The notes under the pieces are model-generated. The model worked only from the letters and a program-made list of their open reading frames with translations, searched no databases and had not been told where the DNA came from. The position numbers were made by a program, and so were the translations under genes. A stretch of DNA of 64,000 nucleotides from Benincasa hispida (lineage: Eukaryota; Streptophyta; Magnoliopsida; Cucurbitales; Cucurbitaceae): positions 34,776,763 to 34,840,762 of the forward strand of contig NC_052350.1 of NCBI RefSeq assembly GCF_009727055.1, in the 5' to 3' direction. Positions 11,508 through 22,649 of the stretch are shown here, piece after piece (the stretch's first letter is position 1; each line of letters begins with the position of its first letter).

Positions 11508-11822
11508 ATGACTATGTTAAAGGTAATCATGTCAGTTTTTCTTGGGATTCTCTTGGTTAACTTCGACATGATTGAGATAGTAAATGCAGTTGATCACATT
11601 GGTTATGATCCTATAAAAGGCGATGTTAGTCCTGGATGTAGCGTAAAGCATCCTGAACTGTGTATATTAACTCCTGCAAATCCATATAATAGAGGTTGCA
11701 GTGCAATCAATCGCTGTAGGGGAGGAAATGATATTATAGATGGTCAAGAAGAAATTGCTTTTGAAGGGGATGCATCCACTATCCCGGCAAAGAGCTCTAA
11801 TGGGGAACACCATCTTGATTGA
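11508..11822 (+). CDS. RALF-like secreted signalling peptide, gene 1 of tandem pair
   Basis: This intron-less 104-residue protein begins at the first ATG (11508); upstream in-frame codons start with TTG and are not needed. Residues 1-27 form a signal peptide (hydrophobic VFLGILLV core, cleavage likely after NA). The mature part begins with HIGY (30-33), the equivalent of the YISY/YIGY receptor-contact motif of RALF peptides. It has four cysteines (44, 52, 64, 70) and the family signature NPYNRGC (58-64) with RCR at 69-71. RALF peptides are apoplastic signals that bind CrRLK1L receptor kinases such as FERONIA, with LLG co-receptors or LRX cell-wall proteins. No RRxL subtilase site is seen, so this resembles the short, prodomain-less RALF class. 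Unusual is a tail of about 33 residues after the last cysteine, rich in D and E. Family assignment is secure; tissue and receptor are unknown. Confidence 0.9.
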   Translation: MTMLKVIMSVFLGILLVNFDMIEIVNAVDHIGYDPIKGDVSPGCSVKHPELCILTPANPYNRGCSAINRCRGGNDIIDGQEEIAFEGDASTIPAKSSNGEHHLD

Positions 11823-14144
11823 ATAATTGATGTGCTTCATTATTCATTTATATATTTTTATGAATATTCTATATCACTTATTATTTTTCGGATCATCGAA
11901 TTTTCGCTAACTTCATTTGTGTGCCATTTGTTGTAATTACACATTAACGAATATATCTTTACTTTTTGAAAAATATATTGTCACTTTTCTTCCATAGGTG
12001 GATATAAATATTTAGTAATAAGAGAGAGAGAGCAGAGTAAACTACACGAAGGAGAAGATGAACAATGGTCTATTATTTTTTTTCCTTTTTCTAGATTCTT
12101 CTCGAAGAGATAATGACTTATGTTTATACACACATAAATATATTTTATTTTTCACCAAACCCTAATTCCATATATTTTATATATATATTCCTTTCCTTTT
12201 CCTTGTAAATATATACATTTAATCCTCTCCTTCCATCACATCGAACTTAAATGTGTGAGATCACCTCCGGATTAATTTAATCTAAAATTTCATAACTAAC
12301 TCAATTTCGAATTAATTCTTCCAAACTAAAATATTTTCAAATTTAAAAAATCACATGACACAAAGATTTAAGTTGAATTATTTTAACATAATAATTCAAT
12401 TTTACATCCCAAAAAAATTAATATGCCTCAAGTAATTAAGCTAATAAACTCAACATAATAATTCAATTTTGGATTAAAAAATATAAAATGTACCACAAAT
12501 AATTCATAGTGATTATTTTAAATTTACTTGGAAATTTTGGATGTCACAACATAAGAAAGCATAGCAGCGCTACGATATTTGATATATTTTCACCCTCGCG
12601 CGCGAGTGGGATCATCTCATGAGCATAATAATTAGCACGACAACGATGAGCGCTTACGCTAGGATAAAAGCGTAGCTACGCTCTCCTCAACATTGCAATG
12701 CACGGTTGTTGTCTATAAATATTTTATGGCTTTTAGGTCAAAGAAATCATGATTTCCAGCCTGTTTATCTGTTTTTCCCTACCTAACTTTTCCCTCACTC
12801 AATCATCGCGTTTTTTATTTTCATATATTTCATTAAAGATTCTTGTCACTAATGAGTGGCTAAGGTACTTAATGATAGGATTTTTTAAAGACAATTGTTC
12901 TTGAAAACTTTTATTTTCTGGGATGTGATTATTGTAAACTCTCTTGAAGTTTTGATTATATTTACATTGAAGTATTTTGAAGGCTTGATAATTCTCGATA
13001 AATGATTCTTTGTATGAAATGTTCATTTATCATTTGCATAAATGATGAATTTAGTAGCATGATTAGGGAGTGAGTGCTTAATTAGAGGCAATCCTTGAAC
13101 TTTGCCATTCGTGAACTAATTAACTCAAAGAGATAAATCGCATGTTCGATTTGGGTTTTCTAGTCTATCATTTATTAGTAATAACCCATAATGAACTTAA
13201 TGTAAATTAGGATAGTTTTCTAGGCTTCTTTGGTTCAAAATAATATTGAAGAATTTAGTTCAAATTATATTCAATCTAATTTGATAATTACAAATGTTTA
13301 GTGACTAGTTTCATTAAACAATTGAGCGTTTATTTGCAAGTGCCATAGATTTCTAGTATTTAATGATCGAAAAATATGTAGAATTTGCTCCTATCGCCGA
13401 GTAATTTTCGTGATTGAATTTTTAAAGAAACATCTCATTGTTCACTTTATTTCCATGAAATTGACCTTCCGTTTTCTTATTATTTTCTTGAATGATCAAC
13501 TACAACCCCCTCCCCCCCGCAACCGTTAGATTGATAATTATGCTATATAGATCATAGATTCCCAATGAGACAACCCTTTCCCACTAGCCTGCAAGCTCTC
13601 GAGAGCGGTAAAAAAATCTATCAATTATTAGTCCCGGCAGGCTTTGAACAATGACTTCTAAATAAATCCAGATTATTTATAAAAATAAAAAATAAAAATC
13701 CCTTAAGTATTGCTAGTCGAAATCTCAAAACTCACCGAAAGAATCTTTTTACACCATAAACTAATGTTGGATAGCACTTTAAAATCCTTTAAATATCCCA
13801 TCTAGCAACAAATTATTATGGGTAACAATAATTGAATTCAATGGGTATTTAAGATCTTTCAAGAAAACCAACAAGACACCAAAAATATTACCCACAACAA
13901 CCAATCTGGCAGCGACGACAATGTACAGATGACGACGTGTGGGCGTGATAGTGGTTGTAACATCCGGAGATTTTAGTATCTTAAATTGATTAGATTTATG
14001 GTTCATTAATTTTTGTTTTAGAGAAAAATCAGATAAGATAATTAATTTAAATTGAGTTGATAAGAGAAATTTGGATTTAATACAAAATTGAGAGAATTGG
14101 GTGTAATTTTCTTAAATGATTTCTTTTCCTTCCCACAGTATTTG

Positions 14145-14598
14145 TGTCACACCTCCTCCAAGATTATCCTCTTATCCCGTAAGTGGATGTGACGGTAGCA
14201 GTTACCAACCTACTTGCCAACACTTATTGCCTAACTTACCTATAAAACTTACTTAAAACCTTGTTATGCAATTACGACTCAGCGGCACAATAATCTATGA
14301 CTTGAACCTCACAAGCTCTATGCATTGTTGTCCTTCGCTTCAATACTTAACTCCTTTTAATCTCTACAAACTTAGTCACATCTCATGCGTTAATGTTTCC
14401 TAATACCAAATGCATGGTTTCTTTTGACTTCATACTTAGCCAAAATTTACTAGTTAAGGCTCAACTCAAAGCTACTCAACGAAAATTTATTTAAACACTT
14501 AGAATTTTTCCTTTTTCTTCAACATAGGATTTAACTTACGCTTTGTTAATTTTCTTAACTACCTGCTTAAGTGGGGAAATTGAGATCCGGGTTTCACA
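14145..14598 (-). mobile_element. Short chromovirus-type LTR remnant, copy in unit B
   Basis: Same length and termini as 9846-10299 in unit A (minus strand TGTGAAACCCGG to GGTGTGACA), with scattered substitutions. It is shared by duplication rather than by independent insertion. Confidence 0.65.
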
Positions 14599-15363
14599 AT
14601 CAAAATCTGATGATTACAAAAGAAAAATAGAAATAGACTCTTAACTCGAGTTAAATACTTACCTCTAGCCTCGAATCGTCCTTAGAAGCAAGAAGATTAT
14701 GCTTAATGATGAAAAAGAATGGAAGAGAATAAGTGTTTAAAGTGGAGAGGAGATGAATAGAGAAGTGAAAATGGAAAACTGGTGTGATCAACAAGAAAAA
14801 TGGGAGAAAAATTCTTTTATTAAACCAAAGAGGCGCGATGGCACTAGGGTGCAATATTCCGGTGACAAAGTGCCGAGAACCCCTATTGTCAAAGCGCAGT
14901 GCTACGCATAGTGTTTCGAAGCATGCGTGACTTCCGTCAAATTTCGTAGCATCGCGATGCTAGAAAACATTGAACACCTTTAATAACATGACATTCTTCA
15001 ATTTTTTTGCATCGTCACCTTAACGTAAAAACAAATTATCTAAATTAGATATCAATTTTTATTATGTTATGATGTAGACTTTGTATTTTATAAAAAAAAA
15101 AATGGGTCTTTTATTAGTTTATCGGTTTATTAATGTAGAAAAACATCATTAAATCTTAACTCTAACTTTTACAATAGGGACAAATTGTTAAAAATTTTAA
15201 AGTATAAGGAATCAATTGTTACATCTAACTTTTAGGTACTAAATTGTACAAAACTGAAAGTTTGAGGACTAAATCATCGAAATCCAAATTTTATAGACAA
15301 AATTTTTTTTTTTTCGAGTTGTTTAGGGACTAAAAGTGATTTTTAACTTTTAATTTATATACA

Positions 15364-17468
15364 TGATGACAAGTAGAAATGCATTTCATCTTAGGCCTTT
15401 TATTTAGAATTATGAGGGATGTTATGCAGAATATGCGACAATTGTGTTAGGAATTTATGAGAAAATGAGGTTGCAACGTTCAGCATTAAGAATCTCAGCT
15501 AATCCATTATTATGCTTATTATGCATTCAATATTCTATTTTTATAGCTAACGCAGAAAGTGGACGCAAACACAGAATCCAGACTACCGCATTGACGACCG
15601 CATGCAAAGAAGCTTTCCATCGCAAAGGCGAATGCATTCGATCAACACATGGGTGTTGCGGTAATCAGCCGCATGCGTCCATCGCATGGGAGTTACGTTC
15701 GTCAAGCGATTGTGGTCATCATGTAGAGTTGCGGTATTAAGAAAATGCGGTCACTGAATGATTGCGGCTACACGATAATGCATACTAATGGGATCAATGC
15801 AAGGTTGGTGGAATGAATGCATCAACGCATCTACCTCGGGAAAATCAAAAGATGATGTTGACATTTCACCTACCACGCCGTTAGCAGCAGAGATTCAGAA
15901 AGGACTAAACGCGCCACGAATGTCAAAATCAGAGCAGTCCATTAATGCTGTCAGCGATCCAAGCTCTATATAAAGAAGCTGATGAGCATAATTTCAACTT
16001 ATCCAAGGTTTTCGCCTGAGGTTCGCCTTTGGGCGGATCCTTTTTATCCAGAAAAATGCGTGAGAAGAAAGCCTGAGAGTTCTTCATCTCCTTCCTCTAT
16101 TTTGAGTGATGACGGGAGCCTTCGACCGAAGCTAGATCTCGAGAAAGTCAGCTCTACCGGCCATCCATGGCACCACCAGCAGCCTTGACGCACATCCGCT
16201 GGAAGCAAGTCATTGCTTCCAGCCGGTCATTTCATTTTCTCTTCTTTTCTTATATTGTATTGTATGATATTTTGTGATTAAGGAATTAATACATTATGTA
16301 TTCAATACATTTCTTTATTTCCTTTGATTCCATCTCCATCTTCTTTACTTAGCTTATTTACCTTTATTGCATCACTTAGTGAGATTGCTTGAGCATCAAA
16401 TACTTAGTCATGTGGATTAGGGATATGAAGCATGTAGCAAACCTCCGAGAGGTGTGTGTTGCGTGAGTGTGTAAGTAAACCTTATTTGCTTAGTGTGAAG
16501 CTGTAGCATCGCCTGTCTATAGACGGACGCAACACTTGTCTATGAGTAAAGTCAGCAACAACTAACTGCCCGAGAGGGTAAGTGGTTGATCGCATTAAGC
16601 AATGTAAGTTATTGTTCACCAGAGATGAGAATAATCTTTTGTCAGCAAAGTTCATGCGGTTACCTTGTCTTATGAGCGCATCATTCATCATTTAGGCATA
16701 CTTGAGAGAGTAGTCTAAAACCCAAATCTAAGACTCGAGAGAGCAAATTGTAATGCATGGGCAAGAATGGGGAACTTAGAGATAAGCTTCGTTTGCTATC
16801 ACACAGCGTATGCACCCTACGGATAGGATATTGCATGCGTCCAGGAAGTAGGATACTGTGGTATGCAGCTAGCATGCTCATGCGACGAGAGCACGTGAGC
16901 AGGTTATGGAGGTTTAGGCAGGCATAGGCTTTCCAGCAATATCGCAGATACATCGTATGCGTCCTAGAGTTAGGTTCAAGTGTGTGTAGCATGATCGCAT
17001 AGCTTGCGTTGACTAAGGTTGCCCTTGCGGTCACTCTTAAGGGTTGCAATGAAGACATCTCCACATTTCATCCCTTTTTCCATCCATTTACTTCATGTCA
17101 ATAGTTGTCGTGTCTCTACCTCTCATTCAAATTCTCATTGTGTTGTCTGTTACTTAGGAGTAAGAGTAGTGTTAGTGTAGAAACCCCCCCCATCATTCTT
17201 TTATTCAACTGCCGCATACACATTACCGCATAAGCCTAGCTACAAGTCCCTGAGTTCGACCTCAGATCACCTGAGAAACTTGCGTTCGTGTTATACTTGG
17301 CGTGAGCGCAATAAAACTTGTGACAGGACGCATGGTCATCGCATACATTTGTTAACGCATAGTAATTCCAACGCATGACAATCAACGCATACATTAAGAA
17401 CATGCATCGCATATTGAGTCCACAGAATTTTAGTTGTCGAGTAATTGACATCTAATTTCCCATCATCA
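15364..17468 (+). mobile_element. Athila-type LTR inserted in unit B
   Basis: It starts TGATGACAAGTAGAAATGC and ends CCCATCATCA (2105 bp). It resembles the minus-strand 5' LTR of the Athila-like element at 52545-54305, which starts TGATAATGGGCAGAAATGC. The end of the LTR is followed by AGTTTTTG (17469-17476), exactly the spacer and first primer-binding bases found after that 5' LTR, so it is not a clean solo LTR. No matching target duplication is evident. Unit A has the uninterrupted sequence. Open frames within it (15444-15740, 15788-15973, 15982-16188, 16681-17064 minus) are not supported as genes. Confidence 0.82.
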
Positions 17469-17842
17469 AGTTTTTGCAAGCACTAAAATTGGATCATGGA
17501 TTGCCTAATTACTCTTTTAACATCTGTAGTTTCACGTTTTATTTCCACAAACACATTATGTAATTTTTTGATTTCATGAATATATTGTCAAAGGACATTC
17601 TTACATCCTAACAAAACGTTTTTGTAACCAACTACTAGAAAACTGAAGATTATTTTGTTTTCATTCGTTACTTATGTAATCCTTATTTAAAGAATAAACC
17701 AACATAGTCATTTGGTTGAATCTACAAGTTGGCAAAATATGGACCATACCATTCAAATGTGTTCTTGCTAAGTTAGATTCTAATGAGATAAACATATGAA
17801 ACAAATAGTGTAACCACCTTATATTAAAAATAGCTTTTTGAA

Positions 17843-17854
17843 TATATAAATATT
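17843..17854 (+). promoter_or_regulatory. Probable TATA box of RALF gene 2
   Basis: TATATAAATATT, 84 bp before the start codon, as in gene 1. The upstream flank in B carries about 20 extra bases (around 17738-17758) relative to A, so proximal promoters differ only slightly. Confidence 0.6.
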
Positions 17855-17926
17855 CTTATCTTTTGAATTCCATCTTATCACAAGGGACTCACGTTTTAAG
17901 TTTTGTAATAGAGTTTGTTATCAACG

Positions 17927-18241
17927 ATGACCATGTTAAAGGTAATCACGTCGGTTTTTCTTGGGATTCTCTTGGTTAACTTCGACATGATTGAGATAAC
18001 AAATTCAGCTGATTACATTGGTTATGATCCTATAAAAGGCGATGTTAGTCCTGGATGCAGCGTAAAGCATCCTGAACTATGTATATTAACTCCTGCAAAT
18101 CCATATAAAAGAGGTTGCAATGTAATCAATCGCTGCAGGGGAGGAAATGATTCTATATACGGTGAAGAAGAAATTGTTTCGGAAGGGGATGCATCCACTA
18201 TCTCGGCAAAGAGCCCTAATGCAGAACACCATCTTGATTGA
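17927..18241 (+). CDS. RALF-like secreted signalling peptide, gene 2 of tandem pair
   Basis: Also 104 residues, no intron, same start context as gene 1. It has a signal peptide at 1-27 (NS at the cleavage zone instead of NA), YIGY at 30-33 (closer to the family consensus than HIGY in gene 1), cysteines at 44, 52, 64 and 70, and NPYKRGC at 58-64. I count 16 amino-acid differences from gene 1 and five codons changed silently only. None of the amino-acid changes fall in residues 31-60, which hold the IGY motif, two cysteines and the NPY. The changes cluster in the signal peptide end, residues 61-66 and the acidic tail (71-104). Both copies therefore look functional, with the tail free to change. 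By family, it is an apoplastic ligand of CrRLK1L receptors. Specific role unknown. Confidence 0.9.
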   Translation: MTMLKVITSVFLGILLVNFDMIEITNSADYIGYDPIKGDVSPGCSVKHPELCILTPANPYKRGCNVINRCRGGNDSIYGEEEIVSEGDASTISAKSPNAEHHLD

Positions 18242-19060
18242 ATAATTGATGTGATTCATTATTCATTTATATATTTGTATGAATATTCTATATCACTTAT
18301 TATTTGTTGGATCATCGAATTTTCGCCAACTTCATTTGTGTGCCATTTGTTGTAATTACACATGAACAAATAAATCTCTTTACTTTTTAAAAAATATATT
18401 GTCACTTTTCTTCTATAGGTTGATATAAATATTTAGTAATTAGAGAGAGAGTGGGCAACGTAAACTACACAAAGAAGAAGATGAACAACGGTCTATTATT
18501 TTTTTTCCTTTTCTAGATGCTTCTCGAAAACATAATGACACATGTTTATACACACATAAATATATTTTATTTTTCACCAAAGCCTAATTCCATATATTTT
18601 ATATATATATTCCTTTCCTTTTCCTTGTAAATATATACATTTAATGTTCTCCTTCTATCACATCGAACTTAAATGTCTCAGATCACCTCAAATCATCCAA
18701 TTCCAACAATAAATTTAATCTAAAATTCCATAACTAATTCAACTCTAAATTAATTCTTCCAAACCAAAATATTTCCAAATTTAAAAAATCACATACCACA
18801 AAGATCTAAGTTGAATTATTTTAATATAATAATTTAATTTTACATCTCAAAAAAGTTAAGATGCCTCGAGTAATTAAGCTAATAAACTCAAATTGAATTA
18901 ACTCAACATAATAATTAAATTTTGGACTAAAAAATATAAAATGTACCACAAATAATTCATAGTGATTATTTTAAATTTACCTGGAAATTTTGGACGTCAC
19001 AACACAAGAAAGCATAGCAGCGCTACGATGTTTGATATATTTTCACCCTCGCGCGCAAGT

Positions 19061-20298
19061 GGAATCATCTATTGAGCATAACAATTAGCACGACAACGAT
19101 GAGCGCTTACGCTAGGATATATATTTATGACTTTTAGGTCAAAGACATTGCAATGTTCGGTTGCTGTCGATAAATATTTATGACTTTTAGGTCAAAGACA
19201 TCATGATTTCCAGCCTATTCATCTGTTTTTCCCTACCGAACTTTTCCCTCTCTCAATCATCGCCTTTTTAATTTTCATATATTTCATTGAATATTCTTGT
19301 CACTAATGAGTGGCTAAGGTACTTTGTACTTGAGGATAGGATTTTTTTAGACAATTGGTCTTGAATACTTTTATTTTTTGGGATGTAGTTGTTGTAAACT
19401 CTCTTGAAGTTTTGATTATATTAACATTGAAGCATTTTGACAGGCTTGATAATTCGTGATAAATGATTCTTTGTATGCAATGTTCATTTATCATTTGCAT
19501 AAACAATGAATTTAGTAGCATGATTAGGGAGTGAGTGCTTAATTAGAGGCAATCCTTGAACTTTGACATTCGTGAACTAATTAACACAAAAAGATGAATC
19601 GCATGTTCGATTTGGGTTTTCTAGTCTATCATTTCTCAGTACTAATCCTTAATGAACTTAATGTAAATTAGGATAATTTTCTAGGCTTCTTTGGTTCAAA
19701 ATAATGTTGAAGAATTTAGTTGAAATTAGATTCAATCTAGTTTGATAATTACATATGTTTAGTGATTAGTTTCATTAAACGATTGACTGTTTATTTGCTA
19801 GTGCCATTGATTTCTAGTATTTAATGAGTGAAAAATATGTAGAATCTGCTCTTGTCGCTGAGTAATTTTCCTGATTGATTTTTTAAAGAAACATCTCATT
19901 GTTCACATTATTTCCTTGAGATTTACCTTCCGTTGTCTTTTTATTTTCTTGAATAATCAACTACAACCCCCTCCCCCTCTGCGACCGTTAAATTTGATAA
20001 TTATGCTATATAGATCATAGATTCCCTATGAGACAACCCTTTCCTACTAGCCTACAAGCTCTCGAGAGTGGTAAAAAATATATTCGTTATTAGTCCCGGC
20101 AAGCTTCGAACAGTGACTTCTAAATAAACCCAGATTATTTATGAAAAAAAATAAAAATCCCTTAAGTATTGCGAGTTGAAATCTTAAAACTCACAGAAAC
20201 ATTTTACACCTTAAACTGCTACTAGATAGCACTTTAAAATCCTTTAAATATCCCATCTAGCAGCAAATTATTATGGGTAACATTAATTGAATTCAATG
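19061..20298 (+). repeat. Tandem unit C of the RALF cluster, truncated
   Basis: Collinear with the first 1.2 kb or so of units A and B (start GGAATCATCTATTGAGCATA), with a local rearrangement near 19115-19205 where the phrase around ATTTATGACTTTTAGGTC is repeated. It stops at GAATTCAATG, where a chromovirus LTR begins. The part that would carry a RALF gene is absent from the window. No gene of its own. Confidence 0.82.
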
Positions 20299-22640
20299 TG
20301 TGAAACCCAGATTTCAATTTTCCTACTTAAGCAGGAAATTAAGGGAATTAACTAGGTGTAAGTTAAATTCTATGCTAAAAAGAAGGAAATTCTAAGTGTT
20401 TAAATAGATTTGTTTAGTAGTTTTGATATAAGCCTTAACTAGTAAAAGTTTGGCTAAGTATAACCCCTGTGCTGAAAGCTAGAAAAATGACTAAGTATTT
20501 GTCAATGCATTGGCCTTGTGCTAAGTGTTGGTGTTGTGACATGCATTGGGCATGCTCATTTGAGAGGTTATTTGGGCATTGAGGGAAGCCAAAGTGTTGT
20601 CGAGAAAAAAGGCTATGCGTGGACAAGCATGCAGCAGACAAAGTCTTGAGAGGTTAACAAAGCATGCGGCAGCCTCAAGTGTGCGTGAACATGGGCGCTG
20701 GGCATTGGAGTTGCACGCGCTGGGCGATCATGTAGCAAATGAGCGGTGCTACACGATGAGGTAGGCGATTGTGTAACAGTGAGCGGGCCCTGGATGATCG
20801 TGTAGCAATGCACGGAGCTAAGCAATGCGGTAGGCAATCGTGTAGCAAATGCGCAGAGCTCAGCGATGCGATAGGCGATCGTGCGGCAAGGTACAGCGCT
20901 AGACAATGCAGAGAGTCGCGCTAAACAATTGCACTATGCAATGGACAATAGCATTAAGCGATGGGGCGTTGGCACTGCATGATCGGCATCGGCGCTAGAC
21001 GATGACATTGGGAAATGATGCTACGTGATGGGTGTGGGCGCTAGACGATAGCCATGATGCACTAGACAATAGCCATGATGCCCTAGATGATAACCGTGTT
21101 GCACTAGACGATGGGTGTCAGCGCTACATGATGGGCATAAGCAAGATCTGCACGATGAGCAAGAGTTTCCTGGTAGATTGTGTGCTATGCGGTAGGTGCA
21201 GGTGCTATACAATGGGTTGTGCATTGGATGATGAACAACAACATTACTAGATGATGAGCTAGGCGATGAGCGGAAGAGCTAGATGATGAGCTAGTCAATA
21301 GGATAAGCCATGGTGGGCACATGTTGAAGTGTCTATGCGTTGCTAAGGCTGGCGGTCACATAAGGTTTATGAGGTTAGTGTGCGTTGGTTTTTGAGCAAA
21401 TGACTAAAAAACGGTGGCAAGCAAAAAGGACATGCTAGCATAAGTCATAAGAGATGGCATTAGCAAGAGGCTAGGCGATGGTATGATAAACCATGAGGCA
21501 TTGATGATGTGCTATGTGCTAAAGACATCCGAGGGAATGTGGGCGCATAGACAAGGCTTGAGCAAAATAGTATGCGTTGGAAAGGTGTTGGTCATAATCC
21601 TAGTTAAAGCGCATGGGCAAAGGTAAGCCATACGAGAGAAGAAGATATACGGCCAAGGACTGGCAATGTCTTAAGTTTAGTATAGCTCAAGTGAGATGCA
21701 TGATAAGGGAGGCCATGGGCTGTGAATGGCTAACCGAGAAAGGGTTAAGTTTAAGTTAGTAGGAAAGTGGACATGCAAGTGAAGGGTTCATGAGGAGGAC
21801 AACTCAAAGTAGGAGGTGAATGCACCAAGGAGCTTGCAAACAAATTAGGTTAAGTTGGATGAAGGAGAAGCTAACACTTCAAGCTGGATGTGGCAAGTAG
21901 CTGTGTTGGCATAAGGAAGAGAGGACGCCTGGACATGTAGCCAAGTAGGAGGTGTCATCCTTGGATAGACTTTAGACACCTATAAATAGAGCCAAGGACT
22001 TCTCTTCATATCATAACTCAAATTCTCTTCAAAGAACATTAGAAAGAGTTTATGAGGGCCGATTGGGAGGAGACTATGCATTGATGAAGGAATGCATGCG
22101 TTGGTAGCAAGACCATGCATTGGTTAAGTGATTCCAAGAGGAGGAGATGCTAGCGGACAATAAGGTTTGGAAGTAGCATAAACTTGGGACGAGCAGTTCT
22201 CCCAAACTACTCGTGCGTTTGGAGTGATTTCAATGCCACTAAACAGCTAAGAGAGTCTAGTTTTCAAGGTAGGGCTACTAGAGAAGAAACTTCAAGGAAT
22301 CAGGTTGGAGAGTCAAGAAAAGACCGAATGGTCGAGCTCTCGGGTAATGTTGGGTCAGTCTTAATGATTTAAGGATTCCGGCAAAACCACGAAGAGTTTT
22401 GAGCTAAGATTTTAAGGGTTCAAAAAGGGAAACCAAGAAAACCTAAGGAACTTTGGAGAGGAAAGTTCCTAACCAACCAAGGTGAGTGGTTGTTTCATCG
22501 TGTGTATGGTTGATTTCTATATATATATATATATATAATTATATATATAGGTTGTATTTGAAATATAGGTATGATCATGAAATGTGTTTTGTCTGGATTT
22601 GATTGTTGTCGTTGTCACAATGCGTGTTTATGTGCATTAG
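20299..22640 (+). mobile_element. Chromovirus-type LTR inserted in unit C, 3' end lost under a Copia LTR
   Basis: It starts TGTGAAACCCAGATTTC. The flank CAATG (20294-20298) is the likely left target duplication. It contains a TATA box (TATAAATA, 21981-21988) and a hairpin-type repeat array (20725-21310). It continues through a block matching the other LTRs up to GGTGAGTGG (about 22480) and a TA microsatellite (22519-22550). It is then replaced by minus-strand Copia LTR sequence around 22640-22670; the boundary is approximate. The subfamily is closer to the LTR at 60846 than to that at 29098. Frames at 20435-21250 are not genes. Confidence 0.78.
20725..21310. repeat. Hairpin-rich minisatellite array in LTR
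   Basis: Imperfect tandem units; the clearest pairs GATCATGTAGC with GCTACACGATG across about 10 bases. Downstream it decays into GCGCTAGACGATG and CACTAGACGATG units. Confidence 0.65.
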
Positions 22641-22649
22641 GAAATGGGA

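Larger units (their letters stand above)
6633..12607 (+). repeat. Tandem unit A of the RALF cluster (about 4.35 kb without its solo LTR)
   Basis: The unit starts GGAATCATCTGATGAGCATA. The same start recurs at 12608 (unit B) and 19061 (unit C), and long stretches are collinear. In order it holds: an AT-rich region without genes (6633-7590), a solo LTR (7591-9209), a non-coding stretch (9210-9845), a short LTR-like block (9846-10299), a non-coding part with GGACTAAATTGTTA-type degenerate repeats (about 10870-11100), then the RALF gene and its 3' flank. A to B spacing is 5975 bp. Removing the 1619-bp LTR and 5-bp duplication leaves 4351 bp, matching unit B. Confidence 0.85.
12608..19060 (+). repeat. 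Tandem unit B of the RALF cluster (about 4.34 kb without its LTR insertion)
   Basis: Collinear with unit A from the shared start (GGGATCATCTCATGAGCATA) through the AT-rich block, the short LTR remnant, the GGACTAAATTG repeats, the RALF gene and its 3' flank. The B to C spacing is 6453 bp; without the 2113 bp of inserted Athila-type sequence it is 4340 bp, within about 11 bp of unit A. It lacks the solo LTR of A. Stretches 12608-14144 and 14599-15363 hold no gene that I can recognise. Confidence 0.85.

Noticed and set aside
11823..12607. Second exon downstream of RALF gene 1
   Set aside because: Stop codon is conserved in both copies, no splice-site-bounded frame is evident, and the flank is AT-rich with many indels.
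15444..16188. Series of three plus-strand ORFs in unit B
   Set aside because: They lie inside the Athila-type LTR and are absent from unit A; no recognisable domain.
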